64,000 nt of DNA. Source: Flavobacterium odoriferum (GTDB taxonomy: Bacteria; Bacteroidota; Bacteroidia; Flavobacteriales; Flavobacteriaceae). A program made the position numbers and the translations under genes. Location of the stretch: the NCBI RefSeq assembly GCF_025499515.1, contig NZ_JAMKFA010000008.1:80001-144000 (forward strand). The letters are read 5' to 3'. The notes beneath the pieces are model-generated. The model had not been told where the DNA came from and searched no databases. It was given only the letters and a program-made list of their open reading frames with translations. This document shows positions 9,257-18,620 of the stretch, one piece after another (position 1 is the stretch's first letter; each line of letters opens with the position of its first letter).

Positions 9257-11815
9257 TTAGAATGGATAATTAATTCCAAAATTTAGCACTGTTTTTCCGA
9301 AGTTGATTCCTCTAAACCATCTATCACCTATTTCTCTTCCAGGATCATAAGTTTTGTAACCTAAATCGATTCGAAAAACAAAAAAGTCAAAATCATAGCG
9401 TAATCCTAATCCAGAGCCAACTGCTAAATCTTCTAAAGATTTTATTCCAGTGAAAGTATAGCGTTCGTCTTCTACATTATCTAAAAAGTTCCAAATATTA
9501 CCCACATCAACAAACACGGCACTATAAAAATTGCCACCTACTCTAAAACGATATTCTGTACTGAACGTTAATTTTAAATTGGCTTCATTAAAATCATTCA
9601 CACCTCCACTTCGTCCTGGCCCTAAACTATAGGCTTGCCATCCTCTGTTGTCGTTTGAACCACCAGCAAAATAACTTCGTGAAAAAGGAATTGACTTAGC
9701 GTTTCCATAAGGAATTGCAATTCCAGCAAAGGTGCGCATGGCTAAAGAGTTTTTCTTTCCAAAATCCCATTGCTTTACAAAATCTACTTCGGTTTTAATG
9801 TATTGTGCATATTCAATTCCGAAAAGTTTTGTATTTCCCGCAGCGCTTTCTTCTTTGGTTAAATTTAACCCGTTGCCTAAAAGTGATAAAAAGTTTCCAG
9901 CCGATTCAATTCTTGCTTTAAAATTGTAATAACTTTTATCGCTAATATTACTTTTTGTACTTCTATTAAAAGCAAAACTTGATGAAACTATTAGGTTGTC
10001 TTCTACTAAACGAATATATCTTTCTGAAATACTTAAAATAGTTTTATAATCTTGATCATTTGAGGTTAATGAAGTAGCTCCACTAAAAACATCTAACATG
10101 AAACCTAATGTTCCTTCATCTGTTAATTGTCCTCCTTGAATATACTCTGGTGTTACATTGTAAATTAAAGCCAATTCATTAAGTCTATTGTATGAAGTTC
10201 TATATACATTAAAATAATTTCCTGCATTTAGATTTCTTACATAGTTGATGTTTAATAAATCAAACTTAAAGTTGTTCCTACCATTAGTTGTTGACCAATT
10301 GTAGTTGATACCACCAGATAAACTTTGTTTGTCTAATCCAATGTTTTTTTGATTAGTTAAACCAACACTAATTTGGGTAGAAGGAAACATTTCCTTCTTG
10401 ATGATTTTCTTAGTATTTAAAGGGAAGAAGATCCTTGGAATGTTCAATTTGGCATCAATACCGTATTCAAAAATATTAAAGAAAACATTATTTGGATTGG
10501 CAAAATCTTTAGATGAACCTATATTACCACGTGTGGAAATTTCTAAATTTTCTGCTCTTCTAAACACATTTCGCCAAGTAAATGACATTCGTCCGCTAAT
10601 TCCAAATTGTTGAATATCAGATGTGGTAACATCAATTGAAGGTCGCCAAGCATATTTCTTCTTGTTTACTAAATAGATGTTTGTGATTAAGGAGGTTTTA
10701 GTGGAATCATTAGGATCTTCAATGTATTCAATGTTTGGATAATTAAAAACATTCAGATTATTAAGTGATTTTGAAGTTAATGATCTATCAATATCGCTAA
10801 ATAATTCGCCTTTTTCAATAAAAACCGAATTCAATATTGCCTTTGGTTTGTATTGTAATTTTCCCGTACTAAAAAAATTATAATCTTTGTAAACCACACT
10901 ATCTTTAACTTGATTGTTTTCTTTTTTGGAAGTATTATTGGTAAAAATATTGACTTGGCTAATTTTATAAATTGTAAAAGGTTTTTTAACTAAAGTGTCG
11001 CCCATTTTTACACTCCTGTCTTCTATTTTAAGAATAATTCCTAATTTTTGAGCCGAATCGTTTTGAATAGCTTCATATTTTACATGGTTTTCTTGAAAAT
11101 GGTATACACCATTATTTCTAAAATGCTTAGTAATACGTTTTCTTTCGTTATCAAAATTAGAATACAAATACTGTTCCCCAGGTTTTATTAATGATTTTTT
11201 GGCTTCCGTTTGATACAAGCTGTCAATTTCAGGGGTTTCAATTTCTCGAGATAAAGAGTCGATTTTATATGGATTTCCTGTTGTTACAGTATAAGTAACT
11301 TTACCTCTTTTGTTTCCAATTGAATCAATTTTAAACGAAACAGTATTTTTTAAATAACCATTATCGTAATAAAATCCAGATAAACGTTCTTTTGACTTTT
11401 CGGCTTTCTTTTTATCAAGAATTACTGGTGGTTCGCCTGTTTTTTTTAAGAAATTACTAAATCCAGCAACTAAAAACGATTTTCCTAAACGCCCTATTTG
11501 TTTGTCTGAAATAAGTTTTTTTAAATTTTTTCTGCGGTTCGGTTTTTTGTCTAACCAAGCATTGTAGGATGAATCTGGATTTTTTTTTGCCAAGTTATAT
11601 AAACTCAAACGCAAAGGATATTTGAAAAACTTATTGTTGGGCTGTTGTGTTAATATATTATTAACTCGTTCCTCTTTTATTAGTTTTTCGTTGGTATAAA
11701 TTTCATTTTTTACGAGTAGTTGTTTATTTTCAGGCACGCGTTTAACTAACGAACACGAATAAATTATTGTTCCGATTACAAATAATAATGTTATTTTTGG
11801 TAAAATATTTTTCAA
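9257..11815 (-). CDS. tamL: TamL-type outer-membrane lipoprotein of the BamA/TamA (Omp85) family
   Basis: An Omp85-superfamily protein of about 852 residues: N-terminal lipoprotein signal ending in a lipobox-like TIIYSC, POTRA-like repeats over residues about 25-400, and a C-terminal 16-strand barrel with SFTWRNVFRRAENLEIS and a final ...NFGINYPF ending in aromatic Phe. The lipid anchor is the mark of TamL, the Bacteroidota counterpart of TamA that works with TamB in outer-membrane assembly or lipid transport. There is no ATG near the start. TTG at 11815 (MKNILPKITLLF) gives a typical signal and lies just after a TATTTTTG promoter element at 11844-11837; TTG at 11839 is inside that element and less likely. 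The divergent methyltransferase starts only 37 bases away. Confidence 0.85.
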   Translation of the reverse strand: MKNILPKITLLFVIGTIIYSCSLVKRVPENKQLLVKNEIYTNEKLIKEERVNNILTQQPNNKFFKYPLRLSLYNLAKKNPDSSYNAWLDKKPNRRKNLKKLISDKQIGRLGKSFLVAGFSNFLKKTGEPPVILDKKKAEKSKERLSGFYYDNGYLKNTVSFKIDSIGNKRGKVTYTVTTGNPYKIDSLSREIETPEIDSLYQTEAKKSLIKPGEQYLYSNFDNERKRITKHFRNNGVYHFQENHVKYEAIQNDSAQKLGIILKIEDRSVKMGDTLVKKPFTIYKISQVNIFTNNTSKKENNQVKDSVVYKDYNFFSTGKLQYKPKAILNSVFIEKGELFSDIDRSLTSKSLNNLNVFNYPNIEYIEDPNDSTKTSLITNIYLVNKKKYAWRPSIDVTTSDIQQFGISGRMSFTWRNVFRRAENLEISTRGNIGSSKDFANPNNVFFNIFEYGIDAKLNIPRIFFPLNTKKIIKKEMFPSTQISVGLTNQKNIGLDKQSLSGGINYNWSTTNGRNNFKFDLLNINYVRNLNAGNYFNVYRTSYNRLNELALIYNVTPEYIQGGQLTDEGTLGFMLDVFSGATSLTSNDQDYKTILSISERYIRLVEDNLIVSSSFAFNRSTKSNISDKSYYNFKARIESAGNFLSLLGNGLNLTKEESAAGNTKLFGIEYAQYIKTEVDFVKQWDFGKKNSLAMRTFAGIAIPYGNAKSIPFSRSYFAGGSNDNRGWQAYSLGPGRSGGVNDFNEANLKLTFSTEYRFRVGGNFYSAVFVDVGNIWNFLDNVEDERYTFTGIKSLEDLAVGSGLGLRYDFDFFVFRIDLGYKTYDPGREIGDRWFRGINFGKTVLNFGINYPF

Positions 11816-11852
11816 AGTCCTTTTTAAAAAGTTAGTCAAAAATACAATTTTT

Positions 11853-12575
11853 ATGGTTAGTAAAAACCAAATTAAACTAATAACGAGTTTACAGCAAAAA
11901 AAATATAGAAAACAAGAACAACTTTTTTTTGTTGAAGGTGTAAAAGGTGTTCAAGAATTGCTTGATTCTAATTTTGAATTGCACGAATTATTTACCACAA
12001 AATCAGATTTTGTATCAATTGATACACGCAAAGTTCATACCATAACTGAAGCCGAATTAAAAAAAATTAGTGCTTTGACTACTCCAAATACTTGTTTAGC
12101 GATTTTTAAAATTCCTAAAGCAGTTGCGTATGAACAAAATGGATTAATTCTTGCTTTAGATGATGTGCGCGATCCTGGAAATTTAGGAACAATAATACGT
12201 TTATGTGATTGGTTTGGAATTAAAACTTTATTTTGTTCAGAAGAATCGGTTGATGTATATAATCCAAAAGTTGTGCAAGCCACTATGGGTTCAATAAGTA
12301 GGGTAAATGTGGTGTATGGAAATTTAGAGCAATTTTTAACTGCTGCGAAGTTGCCTATTTTTGGTACTTTTATGGATGGATCAATTATTTATAAAGAAAA
12401 ACTTCCAACAGAAGGAATTATTGTTATGGGCAACGAAGCTAATGGAATTTCGAAACCTATTGAAAACTTAGTTTCAAAACGTATTACCATACCAAGATTT
12501 GGCGATTTGCAAGCCACCGAAAGTTTAAATGTAGCCACAGCCACAGCCATAATTTTGAGCGAGTTTAAGCGGTGA
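11853..12575 (+). CDS. TrmH/SpoU-family RNA 2'-O-methyltransferase
   Basis: A 240-residue SPOUT-class methyltransferase that should transfer a methyl group from S-adenosylmethionine to a ribose 2'-OH of rRNA or tRNA. Residues 1-90 hold the RNA-binding substrate domain (QEQLFFVEGVKGVQELLDSN). Residues 95-240 hold the knotted catalytic domain: motif 1 LDDVRDPGNLGTIIRLCDWF, motif 2 IVMGNEANGIS and motif 3 RITIPRFG...ESLNVATATAIIL. Members annotated as 23S Gm2251 methyltransferase RlmB or as generic RNA methyltransferase look alike, so the target base is not assigned. Its start is 37 bases from the divergent tamL start, so its promoter must lie inside the tamL 5' end. Convergent to porT, with only two bases between stops. 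Confidence 0.9.
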   Translation: MVSKNQIKLITSLQQKKYRKQEQLFFVEGVKGVQELLDSNFELHELFTTKSDFVSIDTRKVHTITEAELKKISALTTPNTCLAIFKIPKAVAYEQNGLILALDDVRDPGNLGTIIRLCDWFGIKTLFCSEESVDVYNPKVVQATMGSISRVNVVYGNLEQFLTAAKLPIFGTFMDGSIIYKEKLPTEGIIVMGNEANGISKPIENLVSKRITIPRFGDLQATESLNVATATAIILSEFKR

Positions 12576-12577
12576 TT

Positions 12578-13270
12578 TTAATGAAAAGAAAAGTTCACAA
12601 AAAATCCTCTTGTTTTCATTGCTTGAATATCTCCTGTCCAAGGACTTCCTGGTGTATTATCGCGAATTAGTTCGTCTTCCATGCTGAAAACACCACGAAT
12701 TGATGGAGAAAAAATAAAATATTCGGTGTAAATGTCAATTCCAAAACCTACTTCATAAAAGTTTGTCCATTTGGTCATTCTAAAACGATCGTTGTAATTA
12801 TCATCTGGAGCATCTGAATTACTTCCTAAATTTAATGCAGTTGAAACACCTCCAACAAGAAAAGGTCTAACATTACCAGTTCGCAAAGCAGAATATTTTA
12901 ACAATAAAGGAAAAAAGATGTACGTTGACTTAACTTCTCTTAATCGATCACCTGAATCAAGAATGTTTGGATAGGTTAAATTTCGTTGTGTAATGTACAA
13001 TCCAGGTTCAAAACGTAAATCAAAATATTCAGTAAGTCTTAAATTTCCAATTAAACCCACATTAAACCCCGTTGTAGTTCCAACTTGGATGTCATTGGTT
13101 ACAGATAAATAATCAAATTTGAAATCTAAACTATTAAAACCAAGGAAATAACCCCAATGAACGCGCTGTTTGTTCCAGTTTTCTTGATTGATAATTGGAT
13201 CTTTGCCAAACATGCCACCTTGAGCAAATACGATTTGGGTAAAAAGTAAGAGAGCAAATATTTTCTTCAT
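12578..13270 (-). CDS. porT: PorT/SprT, outer-membrane barrel protein of the type IX secretion system
   Basis: A 230-residue outer-membrane beta-barrel protein. The ATG at 13270 gives a clean signal peptide (MKKIFALLLFTQIVFAQGG); the longer frame starting at 13309 runs into ubiE and is rejected. The conserved first strand KQRVHWGYFLGFNSLDFKFDY and the C-terminal SIRGVFSMEDELIRDN block are typical of the PorT family (SprT in F. johnsoniae), needed for type IX secretion and, in gliding species, motility. It follows ubiE by one base, and the ubiE-porT pair is a familiar arrangement in Bacteroidota. Two likely T9SS cargo proteins are encoded nearby (4165 and 14763). Confidence 0.88.
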   Translation of the reverse strand: MKKIFALLLFTQIVFAQGGMFGKDPIINQENWNKQRVHWGYFLGFNSLDFKFDYLSVTNDIQVGTTTGFNVGLIGNLRLTEYFDLRFEPGLYITQRNLTYPNILDSGDRLREVKSTYIFFPLLLKYSALRTGNVRPFLVGGVSTALNLGSNSDAPDDNYNDRFRMTKWTNFYEVGFGIDIYTEYFIFSPSIRGVFSMEDELIRDNTPGSPWTGDIQAMKTRGFFVNFSFH

Positions 13271-13271
13271 G

Positions 13272-14003
13272 TTATTTTTTAGATGCGTGATAAATAGTTG
13301 CCACTCCAAAAGTTTGTGGCAAATGATTTACTTCTATAAACCCAATTTTTCTCAAAATATTGTTCAATACTTCGCCAAAAGGAAATTCGTTAGCAGAATC
13401 TGATAAATAAGAATATGCTGCCTTATCTTTTGAAAATAATTTTCCTACCAATGGAAGAATTACTTTTGAATGAAAAGCATACCCTTGTTTAAACGGAAAT
13501 TTTGTTGGTACAGAAGTTTCTAAAATGATAAATTGTCCACCAGATTTAAGTGTTCTTAAGATTTCTGTTAAGCCTTTTTCAAGATTTTCAAAATTACGAA
13601 CACCATAAGCAACGGTAATTACATCAAAATGATTATCAGGATACGGAATGTTTTCGCCATCACCTAAAACCATTTGAATTTTTGAATCCAAATGTTGTGC
13701 AGCAATTTTTTTCTTTCCAATGTCTAACATTCCTTGTGAGATGTCTAATCCTATAATTTCAGTAGCAGAAGTACTAGCAAATAAAATAGCCAAATCACCT
13801 GTGCCAGTTGCAATATCTAAAATTGATTTTGGCTGACTTGCCTTTACCATTTTCAAGATTTTTTGCTTCCATTTTGCGTCGGTGCCAAAAGAAATTACTT
13901 TATTAAGACCATCATAGTTGCCAGAAATGTTGTCAAACATTTGAGCAACTTGTTCTTTTTTACCTAATTCTGAATCTTTGTATGGCGTTATATTTTTTGA
14001 CAT
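13272..14003 (-). CDS. ubiE: Demethylmenaquinone methyltransferase
   Basis: UbiE/MenG performs the last step of menaquinone synthesis, C-methylation of demethylmenaquinone with S-adenosylmethionine. The 243-residue product shows motif I in ILDIATGTGDLAILFA, motif II around MVLGDGENIPYPDNHFDVIT, and the UbiE signatures GVRNFENLEKGL and GYAFHSKVILP. The start is ATG at 14003 (MSKNITPYKDSELGKK); a TTG seven codons upstream is not needed. Because Flavobacteriaceae use menaquinone, the menG role is the expected one. It is translationally coupled to porT, one base downstream. Confidence 0.96.
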   Translation of the reverse strand: MSKNITPYKDSELGKKEQVAQMFDNISGNYDGLNKVISFGTDAKWKQKILKMVKASQPKSILDIATGTGDLAILFASTSATEIIGLDISQGMLDIGKKKIAAQHLDSKIQMVLGDGENIPYPDNHFDVITVAYGVRNFENLEKGLTEILRTLKSGGQFIILETSVPTKFPFKQGYAFHSKVILPLVGKLFSKDKAAYSYLSDSANEFPFGEVLNNILRKIGFIEVNHLPQTFGVATIYHASKK

Positions 14004-14056
14004 TTTATTAATTTTGGACAACAAAAGTACGATTAATAATCAAGAACTTAAAAAAA

Positions 14057-14542
14057 TTACCTTTTAACATAAGTTAAAAAAGTAAAATTGTAATCGTGTT
14101 TTTCGTCTTTAGAATGAAATTCCTCGAAAACTAATTCCCATTTATCAGTATCAATTTCCGGAAAAAAAGTATCCGCTTCAATGGTAGTATGCACACGCGT
14201 TAAATCGATTTTATCCGCAATTTCAATGGATTGTTTGTAGATTTCTCCACCGCCAATGATAAAAACTTCTTCCTCTTTTGGACACAAAGCAATCGCTTTT
14301 TGTAAACTACTCGCAACCAAACAACCTTCTGGAGCTTCGTAGTCTTTTTGTCTAGTAATGATAATATGCGTACGATTTGGTAACGGTTTCGGAAAACTTT
14401 CAAAGGTTTTTCTTCCCATCACAATAAAATGACCCGAAGTTAAACTTTTAAAACGCTTAAAGTCATCTGGCAAATGCCAAACCAATTGGTTGTCTTTTCC
14501 TAAAGCATTGTTTTCAGATGCGGCTGCGATTATGGTGAGCAT
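14057..14542 (-). CDS. folA: Dihydrofolate reductase
   Basis: DHFR reduces dihydrofolate to tetrahydrofolate with NADPH, recycling the folate oxidised by thymidylate synthase. The 161-residue length is standard. Visible are the N-terminal ENNALGKDNQLVWHLPDDF (Trp and catalytic Asp in the WHLPDD block), the NADPH motif GRKTFES, and VFIIGGGEIYKQSIEIADKI. Its natural partner thyA lies 1.9 kb upstream on the same strand, but the gene for a repeat-containing secreted protein and an attC-like element separate them. No hairpin terminator was seen after the stop. Confidence 0.97.
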   Translation of the reverse strand: MLTIIAAASENNALGKDNQLVWHLPDDFKRFKSLTSGHFIVMGRKTFESFPKPLPNRTHIIITRQKDYEAPEGCLVASSLQKAIALCPKEEEVFIIGGGEIYKQSIEIADKIDLTRVHTTIEADTFFPEIDTDKWELVFEEFHSKDEKHDYNFTFLTYVKR

Positions 14543-14629
14543 AGTAATAATTTGAAACGCTAAGGTAGTATTTTGTAATGAATTATTTTCTTTAAATTTT
14601 AAAAATGAGAGTAGATATAAATGACTTTT

Positions 14630-14756
14630 TAACGCCCTACGGCTTTACGAATGGTGAACTTCGTTACCAATTATTTTCTGTTAAAGATAAAATTTCATGC
14701 GAAATGTAAACGTGAACTTACCACAAAAAACCAATCTTGCCAAACGCTTGTTAGCA
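14630..14756 (-). repeat. attC-like or dispersed non-coding element
   Basis: On the minus strand, TGCTAACAAGCGTTTGGC starts six bases after the stop of the repeat protein (14756-14739) and the segment ends with GCCGTAGGGCGTTA (14643-14630). TAAC at one end and GTTA at the other are complementary, and GCG/CGC-containing boxes sit inside them, as in integron attC sites, but the match to the consensus is incomplete. No ORF lies inside. It could be a cassette recombination site, a relic, or a common Bacteroidota intergenic repeat. Confidence 0.4.
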
Positions 14757-14762
14757 GAATAT

Positions 14763-16343
14763 TTAATTTTTAATAAATTTTTTTGTTTCTGTTTTTCCGT
14801 TTTCCGTTTCTATTTGAATTATGTAATTTCCACTTGTCAAACTTTCAATATTGATTTGGTCATTAAATTTCGAAAAACTACTTTTTATAATTTTTCCAGT
14901 TAAATCTATAATTTTAAAATAAAAAGATGTTTCTGGATTTGTAGAATATTGTAAGCTAATGAATTTACTTGATGGATTTGGATAGAGAATTGTATTCGTT
15001 ATTTCAAATTCTGAATTAGATAGACTATCTGAGGCAAGTTTTACGACCCAAAAATCTGTATTACCATGGTTTCCTGTAACATCTCCATTGTTTGAATTTG
15101 TTCGTCCAGCTATTATATACCCGCCTTCAGTTGTTTGTTCTATATAATCAGCTTCATCAAAACTAATTCCTCCTAGAGTTTTTTGCCAGAGTAGTGTACC
15201 CATTCCATCTAATTTTACAACCCAATAATCCCAATCTCCCTGATTATTTGAAACATCTCCATTGTTTGATTTAGTATTTCCTACTATTATTATTCCTTCA
15301 TCGATTGTTTGTTGTATATATTTTGCTTGGTCAGAATTTGTACCTCCTAAAGTTTTTTGCCAAGTGATATTTCCTAAGGAATTTAATTTTATTACCCATA
15401 CATCATAATTACCATGATTTCCTGTAACATCTCCATTATTTGAAAAGGTATATCCAGAAACTAAATAACCACCATCTATAGCCTGTTTTATACATTGAAA
15501 ACCATCAAAGCCGCTACCTCCTAAAGATTTTTGCCAGGAGATATTCCCTTCAGAATCTAATTTTACAACCCAAAAATCGTCATTACCATGATTTCCAGTA
15601 ACATCCCCATTAGTTGAATTAGAATTGCCTCCTACAATATAACCACCATCTAAAGTTTGTTGTACACTACCTCCCAAATCATCTCCAGTTCCTCCTAATG
15701 ATTTTTGCCAAATTATAGAACCTGTTGCATTTAATTTTACCACCCAAAAATCTGAACCTCCATGATTTCCTGTTATGTCTCCATCATTTGAATTGCTACC
15801 ACATGTTACTATATACCCATTATCGGATGTTTGTTGAATATCATATCCTTGATCTACACTACTTCCACCTAATGTTTTTTGCCAAATAATATTTCCTGCA
15901 GAATCTAGCTTTATTATCCAACAGTCCCAACTACCACCATGAAATCCTGTTACATCACCATTATTTGAATTTGTACGTCCAATTACTATAAATCCACCAT
16001 CTGTAGTTTTTCTAATCCTCCTAGCCCAATCTTCTCCAGATCCTCCAAATGTTTTTTGCCATTCTATTGTTCCTGTTGAATTTATTTTTACTAACCAATA
16101 ATCTGCATCACCGTGATTTCCAGAAACATCACCATTATTTGAATATGTATAACCCGAAACTATATATCCATCATCAGTAGTTTGTATAATAGAGCGAGCA
16201 TATTCATTAGATGTCCCTCCGAATGCTTTCTGCCACTGGATGTTAGGGGCTTGAGAAAAAACATTGATAGTATTTAATCCAATAATGAATAAAAACAAAT
16301 ACAATTTCATGCTAAAACTACTTATAATTTTTTTTCTATTCAT
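14763..16343 (-). CDS. Secreted protein with seven tandem WQK(T/S)LGG repeats and T9SS sorting domain
   Basis: A roughly 526-residue exported protein. The start is placed at ATG 16343 (MNRKKIISSFSMKLYLFLF); ATG 16310 would also give a signal peptide. After SQAPNIQ come seven repeats of about 58 residues, each WQKxxGG, then an ALSxDxGYIVxG-like strand, then a calcium-loop-like NSNNGDVTGNHG and DFWVVKLxxxGxI. They probably form a beta-propeller with several NxDGD-type turns. The last 75 residues are a type A T9SS sorting signal (LYPNPSSKFISL, GNYIIQIETENGK). It lies between folA and thyA, genes that normally cooperate and often adjoin, and is followed by an attC-like element, so it looks inserted. 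Function unknown; adhesion or surface display is a guess. Confidence 0.87.
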   Translation of the reverse strand: MNRKKIISSFSMKLYLFLFIIGLNTINVFSQAPNIQWQKAFGGTSNEYARSIIQTTDDGYIVSGYTYSNNGDVSGNHGDADYWLVKINSTGTIEWQKTFGGSGEDWARRIRKTTDGGFIVIGRTNSNNGDVTGFHGGSWDCWIIKLDSAGNIIWQKTLGGSSVDQGYDIQQTSDNGYIVTCGSNSNDGDITGNHGGSDFWVVKLNATGSIIWQKSLGGTGDDLGGSVQQTLDGGYIVGGNSNSTNGDVTGNHGNDDFWVVKLDSEGNISWQKSLGGSGFDGFQCIKQAIDGGYLVSGYTFSNNGDVTGNHGNYDVWVIKLNSLGNITWQKTLGGTNSDQAKYIQQTIDEGIIIVGNTKSNNGDVSNNQGDWDYWVVKLDGMGTLLWQKTLGGISFDEADYIEQTTEGGYIIAGRTNSNNGDVTGNHGNTDFWVVKLASDSLSNSEFEITNTILYPNPSSKFISLQYSTNPETSFYFKIIDLTGKIIKSSFSKFNDQINIESLTSGNYIIQIETENGKTETKKFIKN

Positions 16344-16445
16344 TTCTCTAAATTTTCTGCTAACTTGTATATATGCACTATAAAGTATCACATATAAATC
16401 CAAATATGGGTAGATTGACACTACTAAGTTTCGTTTATTTATTTT

Positions 16446-17270
16446 TTACACCGCCACAACACCTTTAATATGCGGATGCGGGTCGTAGCCTTCTAACGTA
16501 AAATCCTCAAACTTGAAATCGAAAATATTTTTAATTTCTGGGTTTAATTTCATCGTTGGTAATGGTCGGCACTCACGAGATAGTTGTAATTCTAACTGCT
16601 CCATGTGGTTGTTGTAAATGTGCGCATCACCAAAGGTGTGGATGAATTCGCCTACTTGTAAATCGCAAACTTGTGCAATCATCATTGTAAACAAAGCATA
16701 AGATGCAATATTAAAAGGAACGCCTAAGAAAATATCAGCACTGCGTTGGTACAACTGGCAACTTAATTTTCCATCGGCAACATAAAACTGAAAAAACGCA
16801 TGACATGGAGGTAAAGCGGCTTTTCCATTGGCAACATTTTCCGCAAAAGAAACTGAAGTATCTGGCAAAACACTAGGATTCCAAGCGGAAACTAACATTC
16901 TTCTGCTGTTTGGATTGGTTTTTAGCGTTTCGATTAATTCGGTAATTTGGTCAATTTCTTCGCTATTCCAATTGCGCCATTGGTGGCCGTAAACCGGACC
17001 CAAATCGCCTTTTTCATCGGCCCATTCGTCCCAAATCTTAACTCCGTTTTCTTGTAAATATTTGATGTTGGTATCGCCATTTAAAAACCACAACAATTCG
17101 TAAATAATCGATTTTAAGTGTAATTTCTTAGTGGTTACCATTGGAAAACCTTCGCTTAAATCAAAACGCATTTGGTAACCAAAAACACTTAAGGTTCCAG
17201 TTCCTGTACGGTCGCCTTTTTGGTTGCCGTTTGCTAATACGTGTTTTACTAAATCGTGATATTGTTGCAT
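16446..17270 (-). CDS. thyA: Thymidylate synthase
   Basis: ThyA methylates dUMP to dTMP using methylene-tetrahydrofolate, producing dihydrofolate for FolA. The 274-residue product carries [20 protein letters not shown] at the N-terminus, [10 protein letters not shown], the catalytic cysteine in [30 protein letters not shown], and the C-terminal [13 protein letters not shown]. The ATG at 17270 begins the standard [13 protein letters not shown] heptad array lies immediately upstream. The second dTMP-related gene of the window, a deoxynucleoside kinase, is at 35425. Confidence 0.98.
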   Translation of the reverse strand: MQQYHDLVKHVLANGNQKGDRTGTGTLSVFGYQMRFDLSEGFPMVTTKKLHLKSIIYELLWFLNGDTNIKYLQENGVKIWDEWADEKGDLGPVYGHQWRNWNSEEIDQITELIETLKTNPNSRRMLVSAWNPSVLPDTSVSFAENVANGKAALPPCHAFFQFYVADGKLSCQLYQRSADIFLGVPFNIASYALFTMMIAQVCDLQVGEFIHTFGDAHIYNNHMEQLELQLSRECRPLPTMKLNPEIKNIFDFKFEDFTLEGYDPHPHIKGVVAV

Positions 17271-17276
17271 TTTTAA

Positions 17277-17304
17277 GTCAGAAGTTAGAAGTTAGAAGTC
17301 AGAA
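17277..17304. repeat. Heptad array, GTYAGAA
   Basis: Four consecutive 7-base units GTCAGAA, GTTAGAA, GTTAGAA, GTCAGAA occupy most of the spacer between thyA and the permease gene. Confidence 0.85.
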
Positions 17305-17342
17305 GTTTTTGAAATCTTCAACAACTTATTTCAATAATAAAA

Positions 17343-18602
17343 TTAATGTGTAATATTAGCTACATCCTTTGGGTTATGCTTGTGCTTGAATAGAACAGCA
17401 AAAGCAATTGCAATTACTAAAGCATAAGCAGCAAAAGTTAACCAGATGTTGTGCCAGTCTTTTTCTCCTGTTGCAGCATCTGTAAAATACATGCTGATGA
17501 TTTGTCCGCTGACAACACTTCCTAAAACTGCACCGAAACCGTTAGTCATCATCATGAATAAACCTTGAGCCGAAGAACGAATCTTAGAATCGGTTGAGGT
17601 TTCTACGAATAATGAACCTGAAATGTTAAAGAAATCAAATGCCATTCCGTAAACCACACAAGACAAAATAATCATCCATAAACCATCTCCAGGGTCTCCG
17701 TAAGCGAATAATCCGAAACGTAAAACCCAAGCAATCATACTGAACAACATTACTTGTTTGATTCCGAAACGTCTTAAGAAAAATGGAATTGCTAAAATAA
17801 ATAAGGTTTCTGAAATTTGAGAAATCGACATAATTAAAGTCGAATATTTTACTACTAATGAATCAGCGTAAACTGGATCGTGTTTAAAGTCATCTAAAAA
17901 TACATCACCATAAGCATTCGTTAATTGTAAAGCAGCTCCAAGGAACATACTGAATACAAAGAATAAGGCTAATTTGTAATCGGCAAATAATTTAAACGAA
18001 CTTAATCCCATAAGTTCCATGAAAGACTTGTTTTCTGTGGTATTTCCTTCTGGTTCACATTTTGGTAATGTAAAGGAGTACAATCCTAAGAAAATAGCAG
18101 CAATGGCAGCAATGTAAAATTGATTTTCAGAAGCTTTGTTTCCGGTTAAGTTGGTAATCCACATGGCTACAATAAAACCAATAGTTCCCCAAACACGAAT
18201 AGGTGGAAAATCTTTCACCACATCTAAACCACCTTTTTTCAAAGCATTGTAAGCAACTGAATTAGAAAGAGCAATGGTTGGCATGTAAAAAATCATCGCC
18301 ACTAAAATCACCCAAAAGAAATCAGATGGATTGCTTACTTGTGGAACATATAAAAGTGTTAAACCTCCCAAGATATGAAGAGCTCCGTATAATTTTTCAG
18401 CGTTTATCCATCGGTCGGCAACAATTCCGCAAAGGGTTGGCATAAAAATCGAAGCAATTCCCATAGTAGAAAAAATAGCTCCAAATTGTGCTCCATCCCA
18501 ATTTTTAGTTCCGAACCAATAATTTGCTACTGTGATAAGCCAAGCTCCCCAAACGAAGAACTGGAAAAAGTTCATTATCGTTAATCTGAATTTTACATTC
18601 AT
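17343..18602 (-). CDS. Nucleoside permease, NupG-type MFS transporter
   Basis: A 419-residue inner-membrane transporter with about twelve hydrophobic segments, of the nucleoside:H+ symporter family of MFS. Typical family features are the N-terminus MNVKFRLTIMNFFQFFVWGA, the short loop GIVADRWINAEKLYG between helices 2 and 3, FPPIRVWGTIGFIVA before helix 5, and the C-terminal AQGLFMMMTNGFGAVLGSVV. It should bring in nucleosides for salvage, which fits the neighbouring thyA and the deoxynucleoside kinase elsewhere in the window. The gene follows the bifunctional nuclease gene by 18 bases and may be expressed with it. The exact nucleosides carried cannot be told. Confidence 0.87.
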   Translation of the reverse strand: MNVKFRLTIMNFFQFFVWGAWLITVANYWFGTKNWDGAQFGAIFSTMGIASIFMPTLCGIVADRWINAEKLYGALHILGGLTLLYVPQVSNPSDFFWVILVAMIFYMPTIALSNSVAYNALKKGGLDVVKDFPPIRVWGTIGFIVAMWITNLTGNKASENQFYIAAIAAIFLGLYSFTLPKCEPEGNTTENKSFMELMGLSSFKLFADYKLALFFVFSMFLGAALQLTNAYGDVFLDDFKHDPVYADSLVVKYSTLIMSISQISETLFILAIPFFLRRFGIKQVMLFSMIAWVLRFGLFAYGDPGDGLWMIILSCVVYGMAFDFFNISGSLFVETSTDSKIRSSAQGLFMMMTNGFGAVLGSVVSGQIISMYFTDAATGEKDWHNIWLTFAAYALVIAIAFAVLFKHKHNPKDVANITH

Positions 18603-18620
18603 ACTGTTATTGTTAAAGTA

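Noticed and set aside
12578..13309. Longer PorT starting at 13309
   Set aside because: The extra 13 residues overlap ubiE coding sequence and hide the clean signal peptide that begins at ATG 13270.
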